From Deltaproteobacteria bacterium (lineage in GTDB: Bacteria > Myxococcota > Kuafuiibacteriia > Kuafuiibacteriales > Kuafuiibacteriaceae): 64,000 bases of DNA. The stretch lies in contig JADJPE010000005.1 in assembly GCA_016713425.1 (NCBI GenBank), positions 1,426,001 through 1,490,000 on the forward strand, in the 5' to 3' direction. Below, piece after piece: positions 8,696 to 17,560 of the stretch. A model generated the notes under the pieces. It did not search any database and had not been told where the DNA came from. It saw only the letters and a list, made by a program, of their open reading frames with translations. The position numbers and the translations under genes were made by a program. The stretch's first letter is position 1, and the number at the start of each line of letters is the position of its first letter.

Positions 8696-9826
8696 CTAGA
8701 CGGCCCGCAAGATCTCTTCGCTCAAGATCCTCAGCGCGGCGAGGTCTTCGACGGCGGAGTCGAGGTATGGCAGCGCAAGCGCGCCATCGCCGCCCTCTCG
8801 CCGTCCCTCCTCCTCGAGTCGAACCAGAAGGGCGTCGTCGAGCTTTATTCGGGCCGTTTCGATCTCGGCGAGAGGCGCGAGTTTTTGAAGCGCGGACGCC
8901 AAGGCTTCCGCGTCGGGATCATCACTGCGCGCATGCACGGTGGCGGGGTGTTTCAGCGCCTGCTGTGACGCATAGCTTCGGTTCAAAACGAAACCTTGCG
9001 CCAGAAGGCCGAGCTCGCCGATCCGACCGCGAAAATACAGCGCTTCTCCGAGCGCCTCGTCCTCGGGGCTCGTGATGACGATGAACGCCGAGTCGTCCGA
9101 TCGGAGGAGCTTCCGAACGCCGACGGCATGCACGCGCATCTTGCCGAAGAGCTTCCCGAACGCACCAAGAAATGTCGCAAGATCGTCGGCGAAGCTCTCG
9201 CTGAACGTCTTGGTCAGAGCCGTCCGCACGATCTTCGCGGCCGCCCGAAGCAGTGGGTTGGCACCTGGTTCAGGCACAAAAACGGCAAGCGTTCGCTCCT
9301 CGAGGAATCGGACGAGGCGTCTTGGCGCGTCGAGAAAATCGAGCGCGTTGCGCGACGGTGGCGTGTCGAGAACGATGAGATCATATCGACCTTCTTCGCT
9401 GAACGAGAACAAGGCCTCAGCCGCGGTGTATTCTTGAAGGCCGGTGATGACTTCCGATAGGGCCTGGTAAAGGCGCGTCCGGCGTATGCGCTCTGCGTCC
9501 GCCGGCGTCGGGGCAAACCGGTCCACGACCCCCTCGAGCACAACGAGCGGGTCGAGCATCCACGCGTGAAGCTCTCCGCCATCCGGAAGCGCGATGTCGT
9601 GCGCCGCCAAGATCTCAGGTGCGACCTGCACCGGCGAACGCCCAGTCGGCGGGATGCCGAGCGCCTGCGCAAGGCGACGAGCCGGGTCGATGGTCAAGAC
9701 AAGCGCGCGGCGACCTCCGCGGGCCGCCGCCAGACCGAGCGCGGCCGAGGTCGTCGTCTTCCCGACGCCACCCGCGCCACAACACACGATCACCTTTCGC
9801 TCCGCGGCGAGACGGCCGAGTTTCAC
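8696..9826 (-). CDS. ArsA/Get3-like ATPase (second of tandem pair)
   Basis: About 376 residues. The deviant Walker A is CGAGGVGKTTTSAALG near residues 15-30, followed by a SIMIBI-class LTIDPARRLAQALGI segment (switch I Asp) and LIVLDTPPSRNALDFLD (switch II region). This is the ArsA/Get3 fold with a single ATPase half. GTG 9826 was chosen as the start because GTGA overlaps the TGA of the upstream partner by four bases and a purine-rich GAGGAAGCGGGGG lies just before it. The family includes arsenite-pump ATPases and tail-anchored protein targeting factors. No arsenic genes are nearby, so a targeting or chaperone role with the paralogous neighbour is an inference. Confidence 0.88.
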   Translation of the reverse strand: MKLGRLAAERKVIVCCGAGGVGKTTTSAALGLAAARGGRRALVLTIDPARRLAQALGIPPTGRSPVQVAPEILAAHDIALPDGGELHAWMLDPLVVLEGVVDRFAPTPADAERIRRTRLYQALSEVITGLQEYTAAEALFSFSEEGRYDLIVLDTPPSRNALDFLDAPRRLVRFLEERTLAVFVPEPGANPLLRAAAKIVRTALTKTFSESFADDLATFLGAFGKLFGKMRVHAVGVRKLLRSDDSAFIVITSPEDEALGEALYFRGRIGELGLLAQGFVLNRSYASQQALKHPATVHARSDDPDAEALASALQKLAPLAEIETARIKLDDALLVRLEEEGRREGGDGALALPYLDSAVEDLAALRILSEEILRAV

Positions 9827-11013
9827 GAAAGGCCCCCGCTTCCTCGCCGGCCACCGAACCACCCGCCTCGCCGGGTATCGGCCACGCGACCTGACGAACC
9901 CGGCGAACGCTCGGAACCCCGGGCGCCCGGAGCACCCGCACCGCCCGCGCCACCCGAACCAGGCGCGCCACCCGAACCAGCCGCGCCACCCGAACCAGCC
10001 GCGCCACCCGAACCAGGCGCGCCGCCCGAACCAGGCGCGCCGCCCGAACCAGCCGCGCCGCCCGAACCCGCGCCGGCGGGCGAAGTCACGGCACTCGCCA
10101 CCGAAAGCGCGCGCTCAACGCCGCCCACGATGTCTCGGGCGTCGCGCGCCGCCTGCATCGGCACCTCGGCCGTGTAGAAACGGCCAGCGTCCGCGTAGAA
10201 CGCGCGTCGAGCCGCCAGCGCGCGCTCGAGCCGCCTGAACTCTCGACCGCCAAGCAGAGGCTCGCTGGGTCGGCGCTTGATGTGAAGGTTGAGTGCGTGT
10301 CGTTCATCGTCGCGGAACGGATTCTCAGGAACTCGATTGAGCACGAGCGCATGGACATGAATGCCGAGTTTCTGGAGCCCCTGAGCCAACTCGAACGACT
10401 CCGTCACCGGCATATCCTCCGGCAGCGTGACCAAGATCGCTGCGGTCTTTTGCTGGTCGGTCATCGTCTCGAGGCCGGCTCGAATCGCGCTTCCAATCAA
10501 TCCGGTCGGCAATACGCGAAGCACGGTCCTCGGAAGCGAAGCAAGCCCAAGTGCATGACCTGTTGCAGGCAGGTCGACGATGATGTGTTCGAACTGCGAC
10601 GACTCCAAGAGCGTCGTGAGCTGATACAACATTCCGATCTCGGGAAATGCCGGCGCGGCCATCAAGAAGCGACGCAGAGCAGCCGACTTCATGGCCGCGT
10701 CTACGACCATTCGAACCTTCAGCGCCGCCCGAAGAAAGAGCTTGTGACCCGTCGACGGCGTGATGCGAACACCCCAGGCATTTGGCCCAAGCGCGATCGG
10801 CGCCTCACCGTGGACCTCAGGATGCCCAAACAGCGAGAGAAGCGGCGAGCGCGTATCCACGTCCGGCGTCACTTCTGCGACCAAGACCCGTCGGCCCGCG
10901 CCGAGCGCCGAGCGGGCAAGCGCCGCCGCGACGGTGGTCTTCCCGACGCCGCCCTTGCCGGTGACCAGCACCAGTCGCCGATCCCAAATCGCCTCGCTGA
11001 TCGCCGTGGACAC
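9823..11013 (-). CDS. ArsA/Get3-like ATPase with Gly/Ser-Gly-Gly-Ala repeat tail
   Basis: About 396 residues from GTG 11013; in-frame starts exist further upstream (TTG 11088), but the family normally starts about 15 residues before the P-loop. The Walker A is LVTGKGGVGKTTVAAALARS, the switch I region is LVAEVTPDVD and the switch II region is IIVDLPATGHALGL. The last ~75 residues form a flexible tail containing seven GSGGA[A/P] hexapeptides. Its stop overlaps the start of the next ATPase by four bases, so the two halves are co-translated and may form a heterodimer equivalent to the two ATPase halves of ArsA. That pairing is inferred from arrangement. Confidence 0.88.
   Translation of the reverse strand: MSTAISEAIWDRRLVLVTGKGGVGKTTVAAALARSALGAGRRVLVAEVTPDVDTRSPLLSLFGHPEVHGEAPIALGPNAWGVRITPSTGHKLFLRAALKVRMVVDAAMKSAALRRFLMAAPAFPEIGMLYQLTTLLESSQFEHIIVDLPATGHALGLASLPRTVLRVLPTGLIGSAIRAGLETMTDQQKTAAILVTLPEDMPVTESFELAQGLQKLGIHVHALVLNRVPENPFRDDERHALNLHIKRRPSEPLLGGREFRRLERALAARRAFYADAGRFYTAEVPMQAARDARDIVGGVERALSVASAVTSPAGAGSGGAAGSGGAPGSGGAPGSGGAAGSGGAAGSGGAPGSGGAGGAGAPGARGSERSPGSSGRVADTRRGGWFGGRRGSGGLS
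9947..10072. repeat. 18-bp tandem array (7 copies) encoding GSGGA[A/P]
   Basis: Seven contiguous 18-bp units (plus-strand GCGCCACCCGAACCAGCC type) lie inside the ArsA-like gene and encode the hexapeptide GSGGA followed by Ala or Pro. The last copy is degenerate. Variation is confined mainly to one dimorphic position per unit, a sign of slippage-driven expansion. The period keeps the reading frame. Confidence 0.9.
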
Positions 11014-11112
11014 GCTCGTGCAACACACCACGGCCGAAACTTTTGGTCCACGCTTTCGCAAAAGGATAAGGGGGTTGACCCTGTTCAAGCGGCTCTGCCA
11101 CCCTGGTGGGAA

Positions 11113-11418
11113 ATGCTGCGCATGACGCGCGATCGCCTACGGGCCAACGCCTCCCGTCTCCTCGCCAAGGACCGCGTGTTCGTCCGGTTTCAGCGCACCT
11201 TGCACGCAAGCCTCGGGCTACGACGAGCCATCGACCGGAACGTCGACCGGGTGCTTGCCGGGCTCAATTTTCCATCTCGGCGCGAGGTCGAACGCCTCAA
11301 CCACCAGTTGGCCCTCCTCGAACATGACCTCACGGCCCTCCTCAGTCGCGTGGAGAGCCTTACGGAAGCCACCCGAGCGCAAGAACCAGAACCGATGGAG
11401 TCGTCGACCCTGCACTGA
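11113..11418 (+). CDS. Small phasin/PhaE-like protein
   Basis: A 101-residue basic protein starting at ATG 11113 or ATG 11122 (the latter is better spaced from GGTGGG). The segment LNFPSRREVERLNHQLALLE, followed by a Leu-heptad helix to the end, matches the LN(I/L)PTR-x-EV-x-L-x-x-x-x-x-x-LE signature found at the C-terminus of polyhydroxyalkanoate-synthase subunit PhaE and in phasin-like proteins. It may coat polymer granules or mediate coiled-coil dimerisation. No PHA synthase is in the window, so the function is tentative. It is divergent from the ArsA-like pair with a short shared promoter region. Confidence 0.6.
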   Translation: MLRMTRDRLRANASRLLAKDRVFVRFQRTLHASLGLRRAIDRNVDRVLAGLNFPSRREVERLNHQLALLEHDLTALLSRVESLTEATRAQEPEPMESSTLH

Positions 11419-11565
11419 CGGGTTCCGGTTCGCTGAGTCCCCACAGGACGGCCCTTTACGGCCTCGATGGGGCACCCTCGTTGCTGTTGAGTGTTTGAAG
11501 ATGGTATACGAGCGAGACTCGAAGTCAGGCTCCGACACGCGCGGGAGCCAGGAGAGAGCCCTGAT

Positions 11566-12981
11566 TTGACAAACGAATCCTCGGAGAACGACTTTACCCA
11601 GACCCGAGAAGCGAGGGCGGAGGCTCGACGGGCGCTGGTGTATAAGCGGTGCCGCATCACCACGGCGAGCGGCCCCGATGTGCCACCTCCTTTCGACAGT
11701 GACAAGCCGACGATTCGAATCGGTACCGCCGAAGACAACGATCTCGTCATTCGCGATCCCGCCATCAGCCGCCATCATCTCGAAGTTCGCCTCGAACGCG
11801 GTCAGTACGTGATCAGCGACCTGGGCTCGACGAACGGTACGTTCGTGGGCTCCCTGCGCGTGAAGGAAGCGGTCATCCGACACCGCGGCGAAATCCACAT
11901 CGGAGATACAACGATCCTCTTCGAGCCCGCAGAGACCGAGGTCCTGCTGGAGCCATCGGGCGCCGAACGCTGCGATGACCTCGTGGGCCGCTCGACGGCG
12001 ATGCGCGAAATCTACACGGTCATCGAGCGGGTCGCACCCACGGAGCTGACGATCCTCGTGGCCGGAGAAACGGGTACCGGCAAGGAGCTCGTCGCGCGGG
12101 CCATTCACGCGCGGAGCCGCCGCAAACAAGGTTCCTTCGTCACGCTGGACTGTAGCGCGCTCCCGCCCACCTTGATCGAAAGCGCACTGTTCGGACACGA
12201 GCGTGGGGCGTTCACGGGCGCGGACGAAGCGTATGCTGGCGTTTTCGAGCGCGCGCACGGCGGCACCCTCTTCCTCGACGAGCTGGGGGAGTTGCCGATC
12301 GAGCTTCAGCCAAAACTCCTCCGAGCTCTCGAACGGGGGGAGATCCAACGTCTTCGCGGCGAACGCACCATCCGGGTCGACGTCCGCGTGGTCGGCGCGA
12401 CGAATCGAGACCTCCAGCACATGGTGACGCTTGGTCGATTCAGGGGCGATCTCTACTTCCGGTTGGCCGTCATCCAAATCCTCATGCCGGCGCTGCGCGA
12501 CCGTCTCGAAGACATCCCGCTCATCGCGGCCGAGTTCTTCCGACGCTACGGTCCCGAGCTTCAAGGTACGGGCGCGCGCGCATTGCGCCTAGGTGGCGAT
12601 GCGTGCCGGGTGCTCGAAAGCTACGCGTTCCCGGGCAACGTGCGCGAACTCATGAACATCTTGCGGCGCGCAGCCGTGTTCGCGCAGGGTGATGAGATCT
12701 ACGTATCCGACTTGCCACCCGAGGTCGCCGAACGTCGAGATCACATGCCGACTTCGGCTTCGAGCCAGGCCGTGCTCTTGCCCGATGCCTCTGTTCCATT
12801 CAAGGATGCCAAGGCAAAGGTTCTCGACGCGTTCGAACGGCAGTATCTGCAAGATCTGCTGGTTCGCCATCACCAGAACATCTCACGGGCGGCGCGCGAA
12901 GCGGGCATCGACCGGCGACACTTGTATCGTCTCCTCGACAAGTATCAGATCGAGATCAAGGATCGTGACCACGAAAGCTGA
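11566..12981 (+). CDS. FHA-domain sigma-54-dependent transcriptional activator
   Basis: The protein has an N-terminal FHA domain in place of a receiver (IRIGTAEDNDLVI, AISRHHLEV, DLGSTNGTFV), then an AAA+ domain with Walker A GETGTGKE, the sigma-54 contact loop GAFTGA, Walker B GGTLFLDE and a sensor/arginine-finger region, and a Fis-type HTH at the end (NISRAAREAGIDRRHLYRLL). It should activate sigma-54 promoters in response to phospho-threonine binding by the FHA domain, coupling Ser/Thr kinase signalling to transcription, as known in myxobacteria. TTG 11566 is preferred because AGGAG lies 11 bases upstream; GTG 11491 is an alternative but adds 25 residues that do not look coding. It overlaps the pseudouridine synthase start by 17 bases. 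Confidence 0.93.
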   Translation: MTNESSENDFTQTREARAEARRALVYKRCRITTASGPDVPPPFDSDKPTIRIGTAEDNDLVIRDPAISRHHLEVRLERGQYVISDLGSTNGTFVGSLRVKEAVIRHRGEIHIGDTTILFEPAETEVLLEPSGAERCDDLVGRSTAMREIYTVIERVAPTELTILVAGETGTGKELVARAIHARSRRKQGSFVTLDCSALPPTLIESALFGHERGAFTGADEAYAGVFERAHGGTLFLDELGELPIELQPKLLRALERGEIQRLRGERTIRVDVRVVGATNRDLQHMVTLGRFRGDLYFRLAVIQILMPALRDRLEDIPLIAAEFFRRYGPELQGTGARALRLGGDACRVLESYAFPGNVRELMNILRRAAVFAQGDEIYVSDLPPEVAERRDHMPTSASSQAVLLPDASVPFKDAKAKVLDAFERQYLQDLLVRHHQNISRAAREAGIDRRHLYRLLDKYQIEIKDRDHES

Positions 12982-13705
12982 GCGCCCCGAGAAGTCGCCG
13001 CTTCGGAACCTGCTCATTCTTCACGAAGACGCAAGCCATCTTGCCGTTTCCAAACCCGCAGGCATGGCGGTGCACGGAGGTGCCGGCGAAGACGAAGTCA
13101 ACGTCATCGACCTGCTTCGATCCGCGCGTCCATCCTGGTCAGACCTTCACTTGGTCCATCGACTCGACAAGGGCACGAGCGGGGTCCTTCTCCTCGCGAA
13201 ATCGGCGCATGTCGCCCGCGAACTCGCCGACGGATGGTCCGAGGTCACCAAAGAATACCTCGCGTTGAGCGCAGGTTCGCTCACCCAACGAACAGCAACG
13301 AGCGCACGGCTCGCGCGCCGTGATGGACGTCAACAGGACGCACGAACCGAGGTGGAACCTCTCAGCGCGCTGCCGGATTTCACCCCCGTGTCGACGCTCA
13401 TTCGAGCGCGGATTTCGACCGGGCGCCATCACCAAATCCGCCGTCACTTGGCGCAGCTAGGCTACCCCATTCTGATGGACCGCCAGCACGGAGACTTCTC
13501 GGCCAATCGCGAGTGGGCCGAAAGCGTTCGCGCCGCGGTCGGCGTGAAACCCAAGCATCCTATGCTGCATGCGCTGCGGCTCTCGATCCCGCGCCGGCGC
13601 GCGGGCAAGCAAGGACTCGACATTCGCGCCCCATGTCCGGAAGCTTGGATCCGAATCCTCGAGGCGGGTGGGGGCGGTGACGCGCTATCGTTGCACGCTT
13701 TGTAG
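12965..13705 (+). CDS. RluA-family pseudouridine synthase
   Basis: About 246 residues from GTG 12965, which overlaps the end of the sigma-54 activator. Motif II, LVHRLDKGTSGVLLLAKS, contains the catalytic Asp of the RluA/RluC/TruC family. VSKPAGMAVHGG (motif I), the GRHHQIRRHLAQLG segment and the closing HALRLSIP motif are all present. There is no S4 domain, so it is closer to the short TruC/RluA types. It isomerises uridine to pseudouridine in rRNA or tRNA; the target base cannot be inferred. The start is set by the reading frame beginning inside the upstream gene. Confidence 0.9.
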   Translation: MTTKAERPEKSPLRNLLILHEDASHLAVSKPAGMAVHGGAGEDEVNVIDLLRSARPSWSDLHLVHRLDKGTSGVLLLAKSAHVARELADGWSEVTKEYLALSAGSLTQRTATSARLARRDGRQQDARTEVEPLSALPDFTPVSTLIRARISTGRHHQIRRHLAQLGYPILMDRQHGDFSANREWAESVRAAVGVKPKHPMLHALRLSIPRRRAGKQGLDIRAPCPEAWIRILEAGGGGDALSLHAL

Positions 13706-13723
13706 GGTTCGGGAGTCTTGGAC

Positions 13724-15625
13724 ATGCTGTGCCCAAAATGCGGAACACCGAATCGCGCCGAAGCCCAACGATGCGCGCGCTGCCGCGCCGAGCTCAGTCA
13801 GCCCGAGCGCGGCGCGAAGGTCGGCCACCCCACAGCGTCGCCAAACGCGGGAAGGACCGTGGCCGCCACGAAGCGGTCGAAAGCGGAGACCGATCCCGCG
13901 ACCATCCTCGACGTCGGCTTCACGGACAAAGCGACCGCGCGCGACCGAACACCAGGCGGCCGCCCGCGCCCAGTCGACGCTGGGACCAAGAACCCCGCCG
14001 CCAGTCCGGCCGGCGCGTGGCGCGAAGTTGCCGCCGCAGGCCAACCCCATGGACGCGCAGCGCAACGTCTGCCGTCCCAATGGCAGGACGCGATCCCGCG
14101 CGGATATTCGAAGGCCGGGCCCGCGAAAACCCCGGGGCCGAGCGACAAGTCCAAGGCGGCGCTGACCCCAAGAAACCAGGCCCGGGGGGCCTCCTTGGCA
14201 ACGATTCCGCACGGGCCCTTCGGTGAGTCTCTGGTCGACGCGAGCCTATTCGAGGAAGCGACCGTAGCCGACTATCCGGTCAGTCCATCTCTTCGGCGTG
14301 AAACGCAGGAGAAACTGAGCAGCGTCAGAGCCAACGCCGGGGGCGGCGCCGCGCCGAGGCTGACCTCGGATCTCGCGGGCGAGCCCACGATCGACGAGAC
14401 GCTCAACCCTCCCCCCGCGCATCACCCTCGGCGTGCGCCAACGACCGCACCCGCGGGCCTCCCGCCCAAGAGGCAGCCACGAACGATGAGCAGCCTGCAG
14501 GCACTCGTGGACGACCTCGGCGTGGAAAGAAGCGTGGAAAGAAGCGCGGAAAGAAGCGCGGAAAGAAGCGCGGAAAGGGGGCCGGGTCGGCGGCGAACCC
14601 CGGGGCTTGGGCTGCCGCGCACCAGTCAACCCCCACAGCGAGTCGGTGCGGGCCAAGATGACACGCTCGTGCCCCCGAGCGTGCCACCGTCATCCGTCGT
14701 GGTGTCGGCCTCGGCACCGCGCCCCGAGGCCGATGCGGCCCATCAAAGATCCGCCACGGTTCCGCTTGGCCAGACCCAGAGCGCCAAGGCTGTGAGCAGG
14801 CAGCCCCGTCCCCATCGTGCGCCGTCGACGCCCGCGGCCGCCGCGCAGCGCGTAGCCGCGGATTCGAGGCGCGCCGCGGCACAGCCCGCAGCAATCCACG
14901 CGAAGCAAGCCGCCGCGGAGCCAAAGCCCCTGGTGGCGGCAGCACAGCCCGCGGCAATCCAAGCGAAGCAAGCCGCCGCAGAGCCAAGGCCCCTGGTGGC
15001 GGCGGCGCAGCCCGCGACACCCTACGCGGCGCGGTCTGAAGCGCAGCGAGCACACGTCGAATGGTCTTTGCCCACCGACGACGGACCGACCGCGGGTGAG
15101 GGAGCCGCGGCGAGCGAGATGGTCGCCCCAGATGAGGCGCCGCGAACAGCTCTGACTGTTGCGGCGCCCTGGCGGCGTCTGCTCGGCTCGCTCGTTGACA
15201 CGGGGCTCATACTGTTCCCGGTCCTCGGTGCGATTTCGCTTGGGATCTTCGGGAGCAGCGTTGCACGCGCATCACTCATCGAGCCAGAGGACGTGGGTCT
15301 GTTGTTGGTCAACGGAGATCTGTCCGCGCTGATCGTGGTGGCGCTTGCGATCGCGATCATCACGTCGTCCTTGACGACTGGTCTTCTTGGGCGCTCCCCG
15401 GGCAAACTCCTCTTCGGCCTCGAGGTCGTGACGATTCGCGAAGGCACGCGGCCTTCTCTTCTTCGCGCCGTCTCAAGAGCAGTCATCGCCCCGATCGGAA
15501 TGCTTCTCGGCGGCTGTGGCCTGTTTTGGCTCTTGGTCGATCGCAAGGCACGCACGCTCCACGATTTGCTGAGTGGGACAGTTGTCGTCGTCCGATCCTC
15601 GCGACGCGTCATGGCGTCGGTCTGA
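13724..15625 (+). CDS. Zinc-ribbon protein with disordered linker and C-terminal RDD membrane domain
   Basis: About 633 residues. ATG 13724 follows GGGAG by 8 bases (TTG 13718 is an alternative). Residues 2-22 hold a zinc ribbon with two CxxC pairs (MLCPKCGTPN, CARCRAEL). Residues 25-480 are a long Pro/Ala/Arg-rich disordered region with internal repeats, including four-residue ERSA/ERSV units and a duplicated 21-residue block. Residues ~490-630 are an RDD domain (PWRRLLGSLVDTGLI, a second hydrophobic pair, GRSPGKLLFGLEVV, DRKARTLHDLLSGTVVV) with several membrane segments. RDD proteins are poorly understood and include ion transporters. It converges on, and overlaps by 17 bases, the lipoprotein gene that follows. 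Confidence 0.85.
   Translation: MLCPKCGTPNRAEAQRCARCRAELSQPERGAKVGHPTASPNAGRTVAATKRSKAETDPATILDVGFTDKATARDRTPGGRPRPVDAGTKNPAASPAGAWREVAAAGQPHGRAAQRLPSQWQDAIPRGYSKAGPAKTPGPSDKSKAALTPRNQARGASLATIPHGPFGESLVDASLFEEATVADYPVSPSLRRETQEKLSSVRANAGGGAAPRLTSDLAGEPTIDETLNPPPAHHPRRAPTTAPAGLPPKRQPRTMSSLQALVDDLGVERSVERSAERSAERSAERGPGRRRTPGLGLPRTSQPPQRVGAGQDDTLVPPSVPPSSVVVSASAPRPEADAAHQRSATVPLGQTQSAKAVSRQPRPHRAPSTPAAAAQRVAADSRRAAAQPAAIHAKQAAAEPKPLVAAAQPAAIQAKQAAAEPRPLVAAAQPATPYAARSEAQRAHVEWSLPTDDGPTAGEGAAASEMVAPDEAPRTALTVAAPWRRLLGSLVDTGLILFPVLGAISLGIFGSSVARASLIEPEDVGLLLVNGDLSALIVVALAIAIITSSLTTGLLGRSPGKLLFGLEVVTIREGTRPSLLRAVSRAVIAPIGMLLGGCGLFWLLVDRKARTLHDLLSGTVVVVRSSRRVMASV
14882..15007. repeat. 63-bp direct duplication inside the RDD gene
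   Basis: Two near-identical 63-bp copies start at 14882 and 14945, and a partial third begins at 15008. Each encodes a 21-residue block rich in Ala, Gln, Lys and Pro within the disordered linker. The length keeps the frame. Confidence 0.85.
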
Positions 15626-16739
15626 GACGCTGCGGAAGCGGAAGCCGAATACGCTTTCGACGCCAGATTCGGTTGGCTAAGCCGGCCAAGAAGGCAGGCC
15701 AGAGCCGGATCAAAGTCGCGCGTACGGACCGGCCAATCGTGGTCGGCCAGAGCTTCGTCCATCGGCCGGCGTCCGACGGCGGACGGCCCGTCGAATTGCA
15801 TGAGGGCTCCGCAGCGGCATCGCCTCCATCGCATCCGGCTTCGGAAACCGAATCGGTCTCGGAATCACCTTCGCAACCCGTATCCTGAGACCCCTCATCG
15901 ACAGGATCCCCTTCACAGCCCGTGTCCTGCGACTGCGACCCGTCGTCGACGGGGTCTCCATCGCAGCCACCGGCGTCGTCCTCGGGCGCCGGAGGCTCGG
16001 GGTCCGGCGCATCGCAACCACTGCTTGTTTCGAACACGGTCACAGACGTCACGACGTCGCGCGGTGGGTCGTCGGACTCAATGGGTAAGATCGGGACCGG
16101 CTCGATATCGATCGGGCTCATCGGGTCGTTTGGGTCGTTTGGGTCGTTTGGGTCGACGATCCGCACGCGCCCCTGGGTCACAAAGCGCGACCCGCCCTCC
16201 GGGACGGTCGAATCGGAAACGCTGAAAGCGAAACGCCCCTCAACACCTGCATCGTCGGGGTGAGGCAGATAGACCTGAAGCTCGTGGGATTCACCGCGGA
16301 AAACGACAGATCCGCCCTGAACTTCGAAGTAACGAAGCGTCGATGCCGCCGGGCCTTGCCGCAGGTCGAGAACCATCCACCTGTCCGGCGATCCCGCGCG
16401 AGCAAGCTCTACGAACAGCGAGCGTTCCGCACCCACCTCATGCCGCGCATCGAGAAGAATGCCCCGCCCCGTCAGACGCTCAGCGCACGCTGTCGATCCC
16501 GTCGATCCCGTCGATCCCGTCGATCCCATCGGTCCCGTCGGTCCCGTCGACGCCGAGGCCGAGGCCGAGTTGTCGGCGTTCTGCGACCCATGAAGGCACA
16601 CGGTGTGCTCGGAGACCACGAGATCGACGAGCACATCCGCGCTCGACGCACCGCATGCAGAAGCGAGAGCGAGCGGCCAAAGGAGCAGAAGAAGCCGGGC
16701 GCCCGCGACGCGATCCGGCCCTCTCGGCGGGCAACCCAT
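15609..16739 (-). CDS. Repeat-rich lipoprotein with C-terminal hydrophobic/basic tail
   Basis: About 376 residues. ATG 16739 gives a signal peptide ending in a lipobox (LALASAC), so it is probably lipidated. Next come a collagen-like Gly-Ser-Thr run (GPTGPMGSTGSTGSTGST), a middle domain of ~110 residues with beta-type sequence, three DPN repeats (VDPNDPNDPNDP), a long Asp/Glu/Cys region with GCEGD-type repeats, and a final hydrophobic segment followed by an Arg-rich end (IWRRKRIRLPLPQRLRP). A hydrophobic helix plus basic end resembles a sorting tail, but no known motif is visible. TTG 16757 is a possible alternative start that would overlap the upstream stop. Function unknown. Confidence 0.75.
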   Translation of the reverse strand: MGCPPRGPDRVAGARLLLLLWPLALASACGASSADVLVDLVVSEHTVCLHGSQNADNSASASASTGPTGPMGSTGSTGSTGSTACAERLTGRGILLDARHEVGAERSLFVELARAGSPDRWMVLDLRQGPAASTLRYFEVQGGSVVFRGESHELQVYLPHPDDAGVEGRFAFSVSDSTVPEGGSRFVTQGRVRIVDPNDPNDPNDPMSPIDIEPVPILPIESDDPPRDVVTSVTVFETSSGCDAPDPEPPAPEDDAGGCDGDPVDDGSQSQDTGCEGDPVDEGSQDTGCEGDSETDSVSEAGCDGGDAAAEPSCNSTGRPPSDAGRWTKLWPTTIGRSVRATLIRLWPAFLAGLANRIWRRKRIRLPLPQRLRPTP

Positions 16740-16753
16740 GCTCAGCGGGCGCG

Positions 16754-17395
16754 TCAAAGATGGAACCCCAGATGAAAAGAGGCTGCGATGCGATTGCGTT
16801 CGGGGCGGGCGTCGACGGCATATCCAGCAAGCGAGTCAGCCACGTGAAGCGGCGCCAGTTCGCCCCGAACCCCCACACTCACGAACCGCGAAATCCGAGC
16901 CTGAAGGCCGAGAGCAAGCAACAGCACAGGCTCCGCGCGATCGTCCCGTAAGACCCCAAGGTCGGCGGCACGATCGACGATCTCGTAGGTCACGCGGCGG
17001 CCAAGTCCGAGCTCCCCGTAAGCTCGAATCCGCGACAACCCCGGTACAGGCACCAAAGTCCTTAGGGCGAGCGTGAGATCGACGTCGCGAAGATCCAGCG
17101 CATATTCGAGGCCATGATGCAGACCCGACCGGCTTTCCCGGTGGGTCGAGACCTTCGCAAGCACGTACCAGCGCGCAGGCAATCGCTTGAGCTTGAAGGT
17201 GGGACCCACAGCCAACCCAACAACCTCACTCACCCCACCCCCGACATACGAAGATTCGGCGACACCGCCGTGAAGCTCCGCGACAAAGTGTGTGCCTGAC
17301 GCATAGAGAGGTTTGGAGGGTCCGAGGAACAGCGCAAAGCCGGCGGCGAGAGGAATACCAACGCCCATGTGCCGAGCAAATGCGCGCGTCCCCAT
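16754..17395 (-). CDS. Predicted outer-membrane beta-barrel protein
   Basis: About 213 residues from ATG 17395, giving a signal peptide (MGTRAFARHMGVGIPLAAGF, cleavage near LYASG). The mature part alternates polar and hydrophobic residues with many Gly/Tyr/Val strands (GGVAESSYVGGGVSEVVGLA, IRAYGELGLGRRVTYEIV) and ends in HLGFHL. A small 8-stranded outer-membrane barrel fits, although the usual terminal Phe is replaced by Leu. The family is not recognised. It lies directly upstream of the repeat-rich lipoprotein gene on the same strand and may be co-transcribed, suggesting a shared envelope role. A promoter is expected in the 165-bp divergent gap to 17561. Confidence 0.65.
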   Translation of the reverse strand: MGTRAFARHMGVGIPLAAGFALFLGPSKPLYASGTHFVAELHGGVAESSYVGGGVSEVVGLAVGPTFKLKRLPARWYVLAKVSTHRESRSGLHHGLEYALDLRDVDLTLALRTLVPVPGLSRIRAYGELGLGRRVTYEIVDRAADLGVLRDDRAEPVLLLALGLQARISRFVSVGVRGELAPLHVADSLAGYAVDARPERNRIAASFHLGFHL

Positions 17396-17560
17396 GGAAA
17401 CAACCCGTGAGCACAACTCGGGCCAACAGCAAGGCGCAAACAAACCGGCGGCGGGAATTGGCCAGCGCATGACTCGGTTACTTCCGCCAGTCTGAACCCC
17501 GTGCCAAAACGGTACATCTGCGTTGGGAATCGACCACACCCGTGGAAGACTCGCGACGGT

